Below, piece by piece: positions 1-7,331 of a DNA stretch of 64,000 bases (positions within the stretch are counted from its first letter, which is position 1; each line of letters begins with the position of its first letter). The notes below the pieces were generated by a model. The model saw only the letters and a list, made by a program, of their open reading frames with translations, was not told the origin of the DNA and did no database searches. The stretch is from assembly GCA_947627055.1 (NCBI GenBank), contig CANQUS010000006.1, forward strand, positions 20,338 to 84,337, read 5' to 3'. Made by a program: the position numbers and the translations under genes. This DNA comes from an uncultured Clostridia bacterium. Its GTDB lineage: Bacteria; Bacillota; Clostridia; Oscillospirales; Acutalibacteraceae.

Positions 1-630
1 GCTCAGTCAGCGGGCGTAGTTGATATTGACCTTGCGGACAGTGGGATAGATTTTCTCTGCTGTGCGGGTCACAAGGGACTTTACGGACCTATGGGAACGG
101 GATTGCTTATTTTTAATACCGATATTAGTCTCGATACTATTGTAGAGGGCGGTACGGGGAGCAATTCCTATTCGCTCGAGCAGCCGGAGATCCTGCCAGA
201 TCGCTTTGAAAGCGGAACGCAGAATCTTCCGGGAATAGCAGGCCTTAAAGCAGGCGTTGAGTTTGTGATGAGACGTAGAACAGATAATATATTTAGCTCG
301 GAAATGAACCATATGCAGTACCTTTATGATAATCTTATGAGGATAAAGGGCGTAAAGCTCTATACCGCACGACCTGATAAATTTTATTGTGTACCCGTTT
401 TATCGTTTAACATAGACGGAGCGGACAGCGAAACGGTATCTTCACTTCTTGATGATTTTGGTATAGCGGTAAGAGCAGGTCTGCATTGTGCGCCTCGCGC
501 ACATGAATTTATGGGTACGCTTGACGGCGGTGTTGTGAGGATTTCTCCGTCAATATATACAACACGCGGCGATATAGACCATGTTATTCTTTCTGTTTCA
601 AAGATAGCATATAATTTAAGTAAACGCTGA
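1..630 (+). CDS. Class V aminotransferase, cysteine-desulfurase-like (5' end cut by window)
   Basis: PLP-dependent enzyme of the class V aminotransferase/cysteine desulfurase fold. The frame is open from base 1 and ends with TGA at 628-630, so only the C-terminal 209 residues are present. The GHKGLYG segment near residue 25 of the fragment carries the lysine expected to bind PLP. RAGLHCAP near residue 160 carries the cysteine that accepts the persulfide in SufS-like members. The pattern suits the clostridial EGID-type branch, whose substrate is not settled. No Fe-S scaffold gene is visible next to it, so a dedicated role in Fe-S assembly cannot be claimed. The next gene, cdaA, begins about 200 bp downstream, after a stem-loop at 779-805, so the two are probably separate units. 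Confidence 0.85.
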   Translation, partial: AQSAGVVDIDLADSGIDFLCCAGHKGLYGPMGTGLLIFNTDISLDTIVEGGTGSNSYSLEQPEILPDRFESGTQNLPGIAGLKAGVEFVMRRRTDNIFSSEMNHMQYLYDNLMRIKGVKLYTARPDKFYCVPVLSFNIDGADSETVSSLLDDFGIAVRAGLHCAPRAHEFMGTLDGGVVRISPSIYTTRGDIDHVILSVSKIAYNLSKR

Positions 631-838
631 TAAAATATTTTAGATATACTGTTGAGAGTATTGCAAAGCTTGGCGTAATATGACGGAAAGGATACAGCCG
701 CAGTCATCAACAAGCTGTCAGGCGGCGTTTATTCAGTGCTTTCTTAAGAAAGTCTTAATGTTTCAGTATATAGTAGTTCCCGCAGACAGACTATATGCCT
801 GCGGGAGTGTACATTCGCATAAGAGGAAGTGGAAATTT

Positions 839-1747
839 ATGTGGGAATGGCTGCAAGTAGTGTTTCAGGGCTTTATGGCTCTTATGAATACCTTTCGTCT
901 TACAGATGTTCTTGATATTGTCGCTATTTCATTCATAATTTATAATCTGATCAAGCTTATCCGTGAAACAAGAGCTGAGCAGCTCGTCAAGGGTATAATT
1001 ATACTTATAGTTGTTTTTGCCCTATCGTTCCAATTCAAGCTAAAGATGCTCAGTACGCTGTTCAGCAGCTTTTTCCAGTTTTCAGTTCTCGCGGTTCTTA
1101 TTTTATTTCAGCCTGAGCTTAGGCGCGCGCTTGAACAAATGGGAAGAAGCAAGCTCGGAAAATACTGGACTAATCTTTCGGGCACGCCGCCTGAGGAGGC
1201 GGCGATTAAAAATATCCGACAGTGTATTGACAGCGTTGTTGATGTGTGCGATATGTTTCACCATACAAAGACAGGCGCACTTATTGTTTTTGAAAGGCAG
1301 ACTAAGCTCGGAGAAATAGTCAATACCGGTACTATACTTAACGCGATACCATCAGTCCCGATTATCGGAAACATATTCTTTAATAAAGCCCCGCTCCATG
1401 ATGGTGCAATGGTCATTAGAGACGGTATGGTATATGCCGCGGGCTGCATCCTGCCGCTCACGAAGAACGATAATGTAAGCATAGACTTGGGCACACGGCA
1501 TAGGGCGGCTCTCGGTATCAGCGAATATTCTGATGCAATAATTGTTATTGTTTCGGAGGAAACGGGTACTATCTCTATGGCTGTCAATGGTCTGTTGAGT
1601 CGTGACTTTACACGCGAAACTTTAAAAAGTACACTTTCTGAGCTTTTGCTTCCAAAGGAACGCGATTCGGATGAAAAAATCCCGATTATTTCAGGGTTAA
1701 GAAAGGGAAGAAAAAATGAAAAAGCCGAAAAGGAAAATCAAGAATAG
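839..1747 (+). CDS. cdaA: Diadenylate cyclase CdaA (c-di-AMP synthase)
   Basis: Makes cyclic di-AMP from two ATP at the membrane; c-di-AMP controls potassium and osmolyte transport and cell-wall homeostasis in Firmicutes. The protein has about three N-terminal membrane helices (roughly residues 15-85), then a DAC domain with both signature motifs: LHDGAMVI (DGA) and RHRAALG (RHR). The frame stays open upstream to 680, but the ATG at 839 is preferred: it gives 302 residues, close to the family's usual length, places the first helix at the N-terminus, and follows AGGAAGTGG. The 3' end overlaps cdaR by 32 bp, so the two are translated together. The usual third gene of this operon, glmM, is not here. 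Confidence 0.93.
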   Translation: MWEWLQVVFQGFMALMNTFRLTDVLDIVAISFIIYNLIKLIRETRAEQLVKGIIILIVVFALSFQFKLKMLSTLFSSFFQFSVLAVLILFQPELRRALEQMGRSKLGKYWTNLSGTPPEEAAIKNIRQCIDSVVDVCDMFHHTKTGALIVFERQTKLGEIVNTGTILNAIPSVPIIGNIFFNKAPLHDGAMVIRDGMVYAAGCILPLTKNDNVSIDLGTRHRAALGISEYSDAIIVIVSEETGTISMAVNGLLSRDFTRETLKSTLSELLLPKERDSDEKIPIISGLRKGRKNEKAEKENQE

Positions 1748-3038
1748 TATCAGCTTAAATAAGCTGCTTTATAACGACAGATTTATAATGTGCTTTTCAA
1801 TATTTTCTGCTTTTGTTCTTTGGATCATAGTTTCGTCAACATCGTCCGACCCCGATGTTAAAACAATTACTGATATTTCCATAAGCATACCAAATATTTC
1901 AAACGAGCTTCAGGTTATTTCACAGGATGAGGATGTTAAAGCGGAGATACGGGTAAAGGGCAACAAGATCGTAATAGGTTCGATCCAGAGCAGCGATATA
2001 TTGGTAACGGCCGACGTATCAGAGGTTACCGCTCCCGGTGAATATAAGCTCAAACTCAGCGCGAAAAAACAGGGTATAATGAGTGACTACGAGTTTGATT
2101 CAACCGTATCTCCGTCAACAATAACCGTATACGTAGACAGAAATATTGATAAGGAATTTACTATCGAAGAAAACGTCGATGCGAAGGCTGACGGAACACA
2201 TCTGCTTAATCCGAAGGAACTTGCGAATGATACGGTCAGGATTTCTGGAGCGGAAAGTGTTATAAACAGGATAAAGACAGTAAAGGCTGAATATACTGTG
2301 CCGGAAACCTTGACAAAAACTGCTGTATTCAGCGTGCCTCTGCATTTCTATGATGAAAATGGAACGGAGATCGTGAGCGACTATATTACCCCCCAATTTT
2401 CGGCAGTCGAGGTCACCGTTCCCGTTCATAAGGTAAAGGATGTTCCTATCAAGGTCGAGTTTACGAATATCCCCGATACATGGGAAATGCCGAGTAATTG
2501 GATCAGAGTAAGCGATCCCGAGAGCGGTACTATTCCTATCGCAGCATCCGATGAGGTGATAGATCAAATTACGGAAATAAGAACCGAGCCGATAGATTTG
2601 TCGCAGATCTCTCTAAATAAAACAACTATAAACGATGTGGCAATTGAAGTTCCGACATCTTGTACAAATGTTTCTCGTGTCGAGAAGGTAACGCTCAGCC
2701 TTGACATGAAGAACTTCGCCTCAAAGAGCATTGCGGTAAAAAAAGTGCAGCTTCGTTCAGATATTGAGGGGGTTACGGGAAAGCTTTCGGGTGAAGATTT
2801 TAATGTGACTATAATAGGTCCGTCTGATGAAATTAAAAGCCTGAGGGCGTCTGATGTTATTCTTTATGCGAATCTTACGGAATCCGAGGCGACGGCTGCT
2901 TTCATAACAAAGCCGCTGCAAATCAGTATAGAGAACTACAAGTCCTGCTGGTGGAGTTATTTGGACGGACAAAATAACGCGACATTTACTATTTCAAAGC
3001 AAACGAGTACAAGCTCACAAGTGAATACAAGTTCTTAG
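1716..3038 (+). CDS. cdaR: YbbR-domain protein CdaR, regulator of CdaA
   Basis: Membrane-anchored partner that modulates CdaA activity. One transmembrane helix near residues 24-42 is followed by a long extracytoplasmic region of repeated YbbR-type beta domains, to 440 residues, with a Ser/Thr/Gln-rich tail. The family assignment rests on the anchor-plus-repeats layout and the position overlapping cdaA, which is the standard cdaA-cdaR arrangement. The start ATG at 1716 lies inside the last codons of cdaA behind a GGGAAGAAA purine stretch. The operon ends here: the next 580 bp has no gene and contains its own structured element and terminator. Confidence 0.88.
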   Translation: MKKPKRKIKNSISLNKLLYNDRFIMCFSIFSAFVLWIIVSSTSSDPDVKTITDISISIPNISNELQVISQDEDVKAEIRVKGNKIVIGSIQSSDILVTADVSEVTAPGEYKLKLSAKKQGIMSDYEFDSTVSPSTITVYVDRNIDKEFTIEENVDAKADGTHLLNPKELANDTVRISGAESVINRIKTVKAEYTVPETLTKTAVFSVPLHFYDENGTEIVSDYITPQFSAVEVTVPVHKVKDVPIKVEFTNIPDTWEMPSNWIRVSDPESGTIPIAASDEVIDQITEIRTEPIDLSQISLNKTTINDVAIEVPTSCTNVSRVEKVTLSLDMKNFASKSIAVKKVQLRSDIEGVTGKLSGEDFNVTIIGPSDEIKSLRASDVILYANLTESEATAAFITKPLQISIENYKSCWWSYLDGQNNATFTISKQTSTSSQVNTSS

Positions 3039-3119
3039 ATATGAGTATAAGAAGGGGTTGCCGCATTAAGATTCGAGGAATAAACGCACTAAATACAGTC
3101 AAAATTCTGTATTATATCA

Positions 3120-3416
3120 AGCCTTTTTAAAAAGGTCTTGTGTGCGGAGTTCCTCCATTGTACTCCGTCGGGCGCGTAAGATGAGTAGTCGCTCTACGTC
3201 TGCAAGGGATACTTATGTTCGAATGGGGAGTAATTACCAATAAACCGCCGTCTGCAGACGGTGAGATCTTTAGCGTGAGAAGAGCTTCACAAGGGTGAAT
3301 TTCAAGAATAGTTGGCAGACTGTTTTTCAAAGAGGGACGCCCTGCGATATAGGGTGTCTCTGCTGACGGTTTGTAATATCTCACCTCGCCGCCTGTGGCG
3401 GCGATATTTATTTTGT
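3120..3416 (+). ncRNA. Possible structured non-coding RNA, family unknown
   Basis: Between cdaR and the ABC genes the sequence folds into successive stem-loops: CGGAGT/ACTCCG around 3137-3162, CCGTCT/AGACGG around 3247-3260, and GACGCCCT/AGGGTGTC around 3338-3360. It ends in a strong intrinsic terminator at 3387-3416. The long unpaired purine-rich stretches between stems look like conserved RNA rather than spacer. I found no match to tmRNA, RNase P RNA, SRP RNA or a T-box. 6S RNA and the clostridial raiA motif are untested candidates. The 5' end is not defined by a clear promoter. Confidence 0.35.
3387..3416 (+). terminator. Intrinsic terminator of the 3.1-3.4 kb element
   Basis: CGCCGCC-TGT-GGCGGCG is a perfect 7-bp GC stem followed by ATATTTATTTT. 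It insulates the ABC exporter operon from upstream transcription. Confidence 0.75.
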
Positions 3417-3511
3417 GTAGTATTTCAGAACTATAACAAATGGGGTATCGCTTAAGTGTATTAAAACTTAATGCGACAGCCCCCCCTTTCTTTTCATAGC
3501 GTCAGGAATTG

Positions 3512-3557
3512 ATGTTTAGTATTAAACATTGACTTAGCAGTTAATAGGTTGTATAAT
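3512..3557 (+). promoter_or_regulatory. Promoter with adjoining palindrome for the ABC exporter
   Basis: TTGACT at 3529-3534 and TATAAT at 3552-3557 are separated by 17 bp. A perfect 7+4+7 inverted repeat (ATGTTTA-GTAT-TAAACAT, 3512-3529) abuts the -35 box and could be a regulator site. The transcription start would fall about 55 bp before the gene at 3621. Confidence 0.6.
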
Positions 3558-3620
3558 TTATTTATAATGATTCGTAAAATTTAGTGAAAATAGCACAACA
3601 AATGGAGGGGAATAGAGCAT

Positions 3621-4340
3621 ATGATAAGATTTAAGAATGTTACAAAGATATATAATAAAACGCTTACTGCTGTAAATAATATCAGCTTTGACGTAAGTGG
3701 AGGGGAGATAGTAGGCTTTATAGGACCTAACGGTTCGGGTAAAACAACGACCATAAAAATGCTGACAGGGATACTACCTCCGAACAGCGGTGATATTAAA
3801 ATAAACGGCTTTGATATTAAGAAGGATATGATAGAGGCTAAAAGGTCGATCGGCTATATTGCCGACAACCCCGATATGTTTTTGAGGCTAAAGGGTATTG
3901 AGTATCTGAATTTTATTTCCGATGTATATAAGGTGTCAGATGACGAGCGCAAAAAAAGAATATCGGAGCTTGCCGAACGCTTTGAGCTGACTGATGCGCT
4001 TTCGTCATCAATGATGTCGTATTCCCACGGTATGCGCCAAAAACTGATGGTAATAGCGGCTCTCGTTCATAATCCCCCCGTCTGGATCCTTGACGAGCCG
4101 ATGACGGGTCTTGACCCTAAGTCCTCATATGAGCTGAAGGAGATGATGAGGGAACACGCTAAAAAAGGAAATGCCGTTTTCTTTTCAACGCACGTTCTCG
4201 AGGTCGCGGAAAAGCTCTGCGACAAGGTTATTATAATCAAAAAGGGAAATATCCTTTATGATGGAACACTTGATAACCTTGAGGAAAAATATAAAAATAA
4301 AACGCTTGAAAATATTTTCCTCGAGCTTACTGATGACTGA
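3621..4340 (+). CDS. ABC transporter ATP-binding protein
   Basis: Cytoplasmic ATPase subunit of an ABC-2 type exporter, 239 residues. Walker A is GPNGSGKT near residue 36, the signature loop is YSHGMRQK near residue 135, Walker B is ILDEPMTGLDP near residue 155, and the switch histidine is in STHVLEVAE. The signature YSHGM replaces the more usual LSGGQ, which is common in this drug/peptide exporter subgroup. The ATG follows GGAGGGG at ideal spacing. The permease gene starts 14 bp after the stop, so the pair is one operon with the promoter at 3529-3557. The substrate cannot be told from sequence. Confidence 0.88.
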   Translation: MIRFKNVTKIYNKTLTAVNNISFDVSGGEIVGFIGPNGSGKTTTIKMLTGILPPNSGDIKINGFDIKKDMIEAKRSIGYIADNPDMFLRLKGIEYLNFISDVYKVSDDERKKRISELAERFELTDALSSSMMSYSHGMRQKLMVIAALVHNPPVWILDEPMTGLDPKSSYELKEMMREHAKKGNAVFFSTHVLEVAEKLCDKVIIIKKGNILYDGTLDNLEEKYKNKTLENIFLELTDD

Positions 4341-4354
4341 TAGGGGGCGACACT

Positions 4355-6016
4355 ATGCGTTTATATATTAAATTCGTACATATTCTCATCAAGTCAGTTG
4401 AATTTAGCGATGATGAAAAGAAGCGCAAGAAAATTTTTAATGCCGTTATGGGCTTCATAGCAATGTTTGGAATAATGCTTCCCGTTTCTTTTTTTGTAGG
4501 AGTTGTTATTTATGCGCTCACAGGCGGACTTATACAGCTTGGACTTGCCGAGCGAGGCGTGGAGCTTTTTTTACATTTAATATCGGTTTTTTCTTTTGTA
4601 TTCGGCATCAATGTAATATATAATGTATTTTATTTCACGGGTGATATAGAGTCGCTCCTGCCGCTTCCGCTCAAGCCTTATCAAATCGTTTCCGCAAAGT
4701 TTACGGCAGCACTGATAAGTGAAAGCATGATGCAGTTTATGGTCGTTTTCGCTGCTATGGCAGGATATATAATCGCCGCAGGACTTCCGCTCTGGACATG
4801 GCTTATAGCGGTGATATGTATGCTCACACTTCCTGTGGTTCCACTGATATATTGCGGTATAATCGCACTTGTGACGATGTATTTTACAAGAATTATTCGC
4901 GGCAAGGATATTGTCAACAAAATCACAGGTGTGCTTACAATCCTGATTATTATCGCGATAGTCGTATTATGCGGTAATTTGAGCGAATTTAATGCCGAGT
5001 CATTAACTCAGTCGATAGCAAGTGACAATACGCTTCTTAAAGTCATGAATATTATCTTTCCTCACGTACAGTTTATCGTTATGGGAATGGCAGGAGGAAA
5101 CCCGTTCGGATTATTGATTTATGTTGCGATAAACGCCGCGGCGATCGCGCTGTTTCTGTTTCTCGCGCAACTGCTGTATTATAAGGGTGTTGTCAGCATC
5201 AGCGGCGCTAATACGGGCAAGATGCTTGAAAAAGCTGCCGAAGGTCTGAAAGACCTGAAATCAAGGAATGTTTCTGTCAGCTATTTTAAGAAGGAACTGC
5301 TTATTCTCGTGAGAACCCCTGCATATTTTATGAACTGCATAGTAATAAATATTGTTTGGCCCATACTGCTCTATCTTGTATATGTTTTACAGGGACAGAA
5401 TAATTTTCTAGGCAAATTTTTTACGGATCTGCAAAACGGCAGTGCAACAGCAGGATTGGTTTTTGTCTTGTGTGTTTCGGCAATATCGGTTCTTATTACT
5501 TCGGCGAACAGTATAGCGTCAAGCTCCATAACGAGAGAGGGAAGCCACTTCGCATTCATGAAATATATCCCTGTTCCCTTTATGACGCAGATAAACATAA
5601 AGGCTTGTGTGGCTGTTTTGATAAGCGGTATTGGTATGCTTGTATATGTTATAATTGCGGGTATTATCTTTTCGCTTGACCCGATGTTTGTTGTATTCTG
5701 CTGTTTAATAAGTGTGTTTTCGGTAACATTTGCCGCATATTTTGGAATATATATGGACTCCGTAAATCCAAAGCTTGTGTGGGATGACGAGGTTAATGCC
5801 TTACGCGGCAACTACAATATATTTTATAATATGGCTCTTTCGATTTTGCTTGAAGCCGTCCTTTGTGTTATTGCGTATCTCCTGTTTAGCTTTGCGGGCG
5901 TCTCTGAAGTCGCGCTGGAAATTGGCTTGATGGTGATTCTGGTGATTTTGTGTATTGTGAGCTATATGCTTTGCAAGGATCGAGCGGTTGAAAATATTTA
6001 TGAGACGGCAGGATAA
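4355..6016 (+). CDS. ABC exporter permease, multi-pass membrane protein
   Basis: Membrane subunit paired with the ATPase just upstream, 553 residues. About 12 hydrophobic segments are visible in two blocks of roughly six, split by a charged cytoplasmic loop around residues 285-310 (KDLKSRNVSVSYFKKE). This two-halves layout in one chain fits ABC-2 permeases that work with a single ATPase gene. The N-terminus is cytoplasmic and charged (DDEKKRKK), which suggests no signal peptide. The ATG follows AGGGGGCGA. The substrate is unknown; bacteriocin, antibiotic or lipid export are all possible. Confidence 0.8.
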   Translation: MRLYIKFVHILIKSVEFSDDEKKRKKIFNAVMGFIAMFGIMLPVSFFVGVVIYALTGGLIQLGLAERGVELFLHLISVFSFVFGINVIYNVFYFTGDIESLLPLPLKPYQIVSAKFTAALISESMMQFMVVFAAMAGYIIAAGLPLWTWLIAVICMLTLPVVPLIYCGIIALVTMYFTRIIRGKDIVNKITGVLTILIIIAIVVLCGNLSEFNAESLTQSIASDNTLLKVMNIIFPHVQFIVMGMAGGNPFGLLIYVAINAAAIALFLFLAQLLYYKGVVSISGANTGKMLEKAAEGLKDLKSRNVSVSYFKKELLILVRTPAYFMNCIVINIVWPILLYLVYVLQGQNNFLGKFFTDLQNGSATAGLVFVLCVSAISVLITSANSIASSSITREGSHFAFMKYIPVPFMTQINIKACVAVLISGIGMLVYVIIAGIIFSLDPMFVVFCCLISVFSVTFAAYFGIYMDSVNPKLVWDDEVNALRGNYNIFYNMALSILLEAVLCVIAYLLFSFAGVSEVALEIGLMVILVILCIVSYMLCKDRAVENIYETAG

Positions 6017-6131
6017 ACTTGCTCCAGTACATAAACATGAGAACAATATGTTATATATTGTGGATATTAAACTGTCTATCAGATCGTTGAATTAAGTATA
6101 ATATCTATTTTTAAAAAATTTTGTTTTTGTA

Positions 6132-6160
6132 TTGACATGGCGTGAAATATGTGATATTAT
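6132..6160 (+). promoter_or_regulatory. Promoter of the tRNA cluster
   Basis: TTGACA at 6132-6137 and TATTAT at 6155-6160 have a 17-bp spacer. The first tRNA begins at 6178, which suits a strong promoter for a stable-RNA operon. Confidence 0.7.
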
Positions 6161-6177
6161 AATGTTCGTCACGAAAT

Positions 6178-6251
6178 GCGGGTGTAGTTCAGTGGTAGAA
6201 CCCCAGCCTTCCAAGCTGGTTGTGTGGGTTCGATTCCCATCACCCGCTCCA
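6178..6251 (+). tRNA. tRNA-Gly(TCC)
   Basis: Complete cloverleaf with acceptor GCGGGTG pairing with CACCCGC, anticodon loop CTTCCAA giving anticodon TCC, a GGTTCGATTCC T-arm, and encoded CCA at 6249-6251. First gene of a five-tRNA array. Confidence 0.93.
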
Positions 6252-6254
6252 TTT

Positions 6255-6331
6255 GCGCCAATAGCTCAGCTGGATAGAGCAACTGCCTTCTAAGCAGTAG
6301 GTCAGGGGTTCGAGTCCCTTTTGGCGCGCCA
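6255..6331 (+). tRNA. tRNA-Arg(TCT)
   Basis: The acceptor GCGCCAA pairs with TTGGCGC, the anticodon loop CTTCTAA gives TCT (reads AGA), and CCA is encoded at 6329-6331. Separated from tRNA-Gly by three bases. Confidence 0.93.
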
Positions 6332-6337
6332 CATTAT

Positions 6338-6415
6338 GGTGGGTATAGCTTAGCTGGTTAAAGCGCTGGTTTGTGGCACCAGAGAGCGTCGGTTCGAATC
6401 CGACTATCCACCCCA
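6338..6415 (+). tRNA. tRNA-His(GTG)
   Basis: The anticodon stem CTGGT/ACCAG encloses TTGTGGC, anticodon GTG. The extra 5' G at 6338 opposite discriminator C at 6412 is the G-1 that marks tRNA-His. CCA is encoded at 6413-6415. Confidence 0.93.
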
Positions 6416-6476
6416 ATTTTTATTATTTTCGGAAACGCACGGGCTGTTCGTTCGTGCGTATCTTCGGAAATATCGC

Positions 6477-6552
6477 TGGGGTGTAGCCAAGCGGTAAGGC
6501 AACGGACTTTGACTCCGTCATCTCGCTGGTTCGAATCCAGCCATCCCAACCA
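6477..6552 (+). tRNA. tRNA-Gln(TTG)
   Basis: The acceptor TGGGGTG pairs with CATCCCA, the anticodon loop CTTTGAC gives TTG (reads CAA), and CCA is encoded at 6550-6552. The 60-bp gap from tRNA-His is longer than elsewhere in the array. Confidence 0.93.
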
Positions 6553-6562
6553 TTTTTATTTT

Positions 6563-6638
6563 GACTCATTAGCTCAGTTGGCAGAGCACTTGACTTTTAA
6601 TCAAGGTGTCCGGAGTTCGAATCTCCGATGGGTCACCA
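6563..6638 (+). tRNA. tRNA-Lys(TTT)
   Basis: The acceptor GACTCAT pairs with ATGGGTC, the anticodon loop CTTTTAA gives TTT (reads AAA), and CCA is encoded at 6636-6638. Last gene of the array, followed by a terminator. Confidence 0.93.
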
Positions 6639-6651
6639 ACGAAAGTTTGAA

Positions 6652-6683
6652 GGCGGTAGGCTTATGCTGACCGCCCTTTTATT
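6652..6683 (+). terminator. Terminator of the tRNA array
   Basis: GGCGGT and ACCGCC pair around a 12-base loop and are followed by CTTTTATTTT. It ends the tRNA transcript. Confidence 0.8.
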
Positions 6684-6689
6684 TTGCCT

Positions 6690-6845
6690 CATTGTCAATA
6701 GTTGTGATAAAGAGCCGTGACTTTTAACCATTACGATCCGATTGATTTTTCTGTAATATCAGTATAGAGCATATTTCTCATCCGTTCATGGTTTATTGTA
6801 TCATTTCCATTTCAACGGATTTTCGGCAAATATGCTCTACTTTTT
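6690..6845. repeat. MITE-like hairpin repeat, copy 1
   Basis: Twelve-base inverted ends TAGAGCATATTT (6765-6776) and AAATATGCTCTA (6828-6839) enclose about 50 bp. Most of the unit recurs in reverse orientation at 30961-31036. Just upstream, the TTGTCAATAGTTG motif at 6691 also occurs beside copy 2 at 31062. The GGCTCTTT-type ends next to copy 2 resemble ISL3-family termini, so this is probably a remnant or non-autonomous relative of that family. The remaining 6850-7279 is AT-rich with no supported gene. Confidence 0.6.
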
Positions 6846-7279
6846 TATTTTTTCTTTGCAGGTTCTACCTGGTTACCCCAATATTTAGTATAGATCCATT
6901 ATAATATTCGTTATGACTTTTCCACATTTTCACATCTTTTTCTGTCTAACTTTATTTTACCATAAACCTATCTCTGAAAACAGCTGTATATCAGGAAAAA
7001 TAGTATAATGTATAGTATAACAGATACATGAAAGCGCGACAGAGCGGGTGTCAGCCATGCGATTCAGTGATGATGTTAAAATCACGGTGCGTCAGCGTCT
7101 TTATAATCCTTGCTGATATGAGGTCTTTAAGAACGCTTAGATGGTATTATCGTTCCATTTTAGCAATAAGGGTCAGGTAAGGTAAATATAAATTTCTCTG
7201 AATCCGCAGTTTTAGGCGATCCTAGGGATCCTTTTGCGTTCTGATGATCCTGTGGCAGGATGAAATGTTTTCTTTTTAC

Positions 7280-7308
7280 TTGCGCAGGACAAATTATGCT
7301 GATATAAT
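7280..7308 (+). promoter_or_regulatory. Promoter of the polyphosphate operon
   Basis: TTGCGC at 7280-7285 and TATAAT at 7303-7308 have a 17-bp spacer. The ribosome site GGGAGGAG lies at 7319-7326, so the leader is very short. Confidence 0.55.
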
Positions 7309-7331
7309 TAACGTAGACGGGAGGAGTTGTC

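Larger units (their letters stand above)
3054..3483. repeat. Element bounded by 17-bp inverted repeats
   Basis: The 17-mers at 3054-3070 and 3467-3483 are inverted copies with two mismatches (GGGGTTGCCGCATTAAG against GGGGCTGTCGCATTAAG). The right end can also fold on itself, since 3441-3484 forms a stem-loop. The 430 bp between the ends has no convincing ORF but holds several hairpins and a terminator. The size and ends resemble a small non-autonomous mobile element; no target duplication was recognised. It could instead be two unrelated regulatory hairpins. Confidence 0.4.

Noticed and set aside
6358..6670. Open frames of 63-99 codons on both strands across the tRNA cluster
   Set aside because: They are read through tRNA-His, tRNA-Gln and tRNA-Lys and have no ribosome site.
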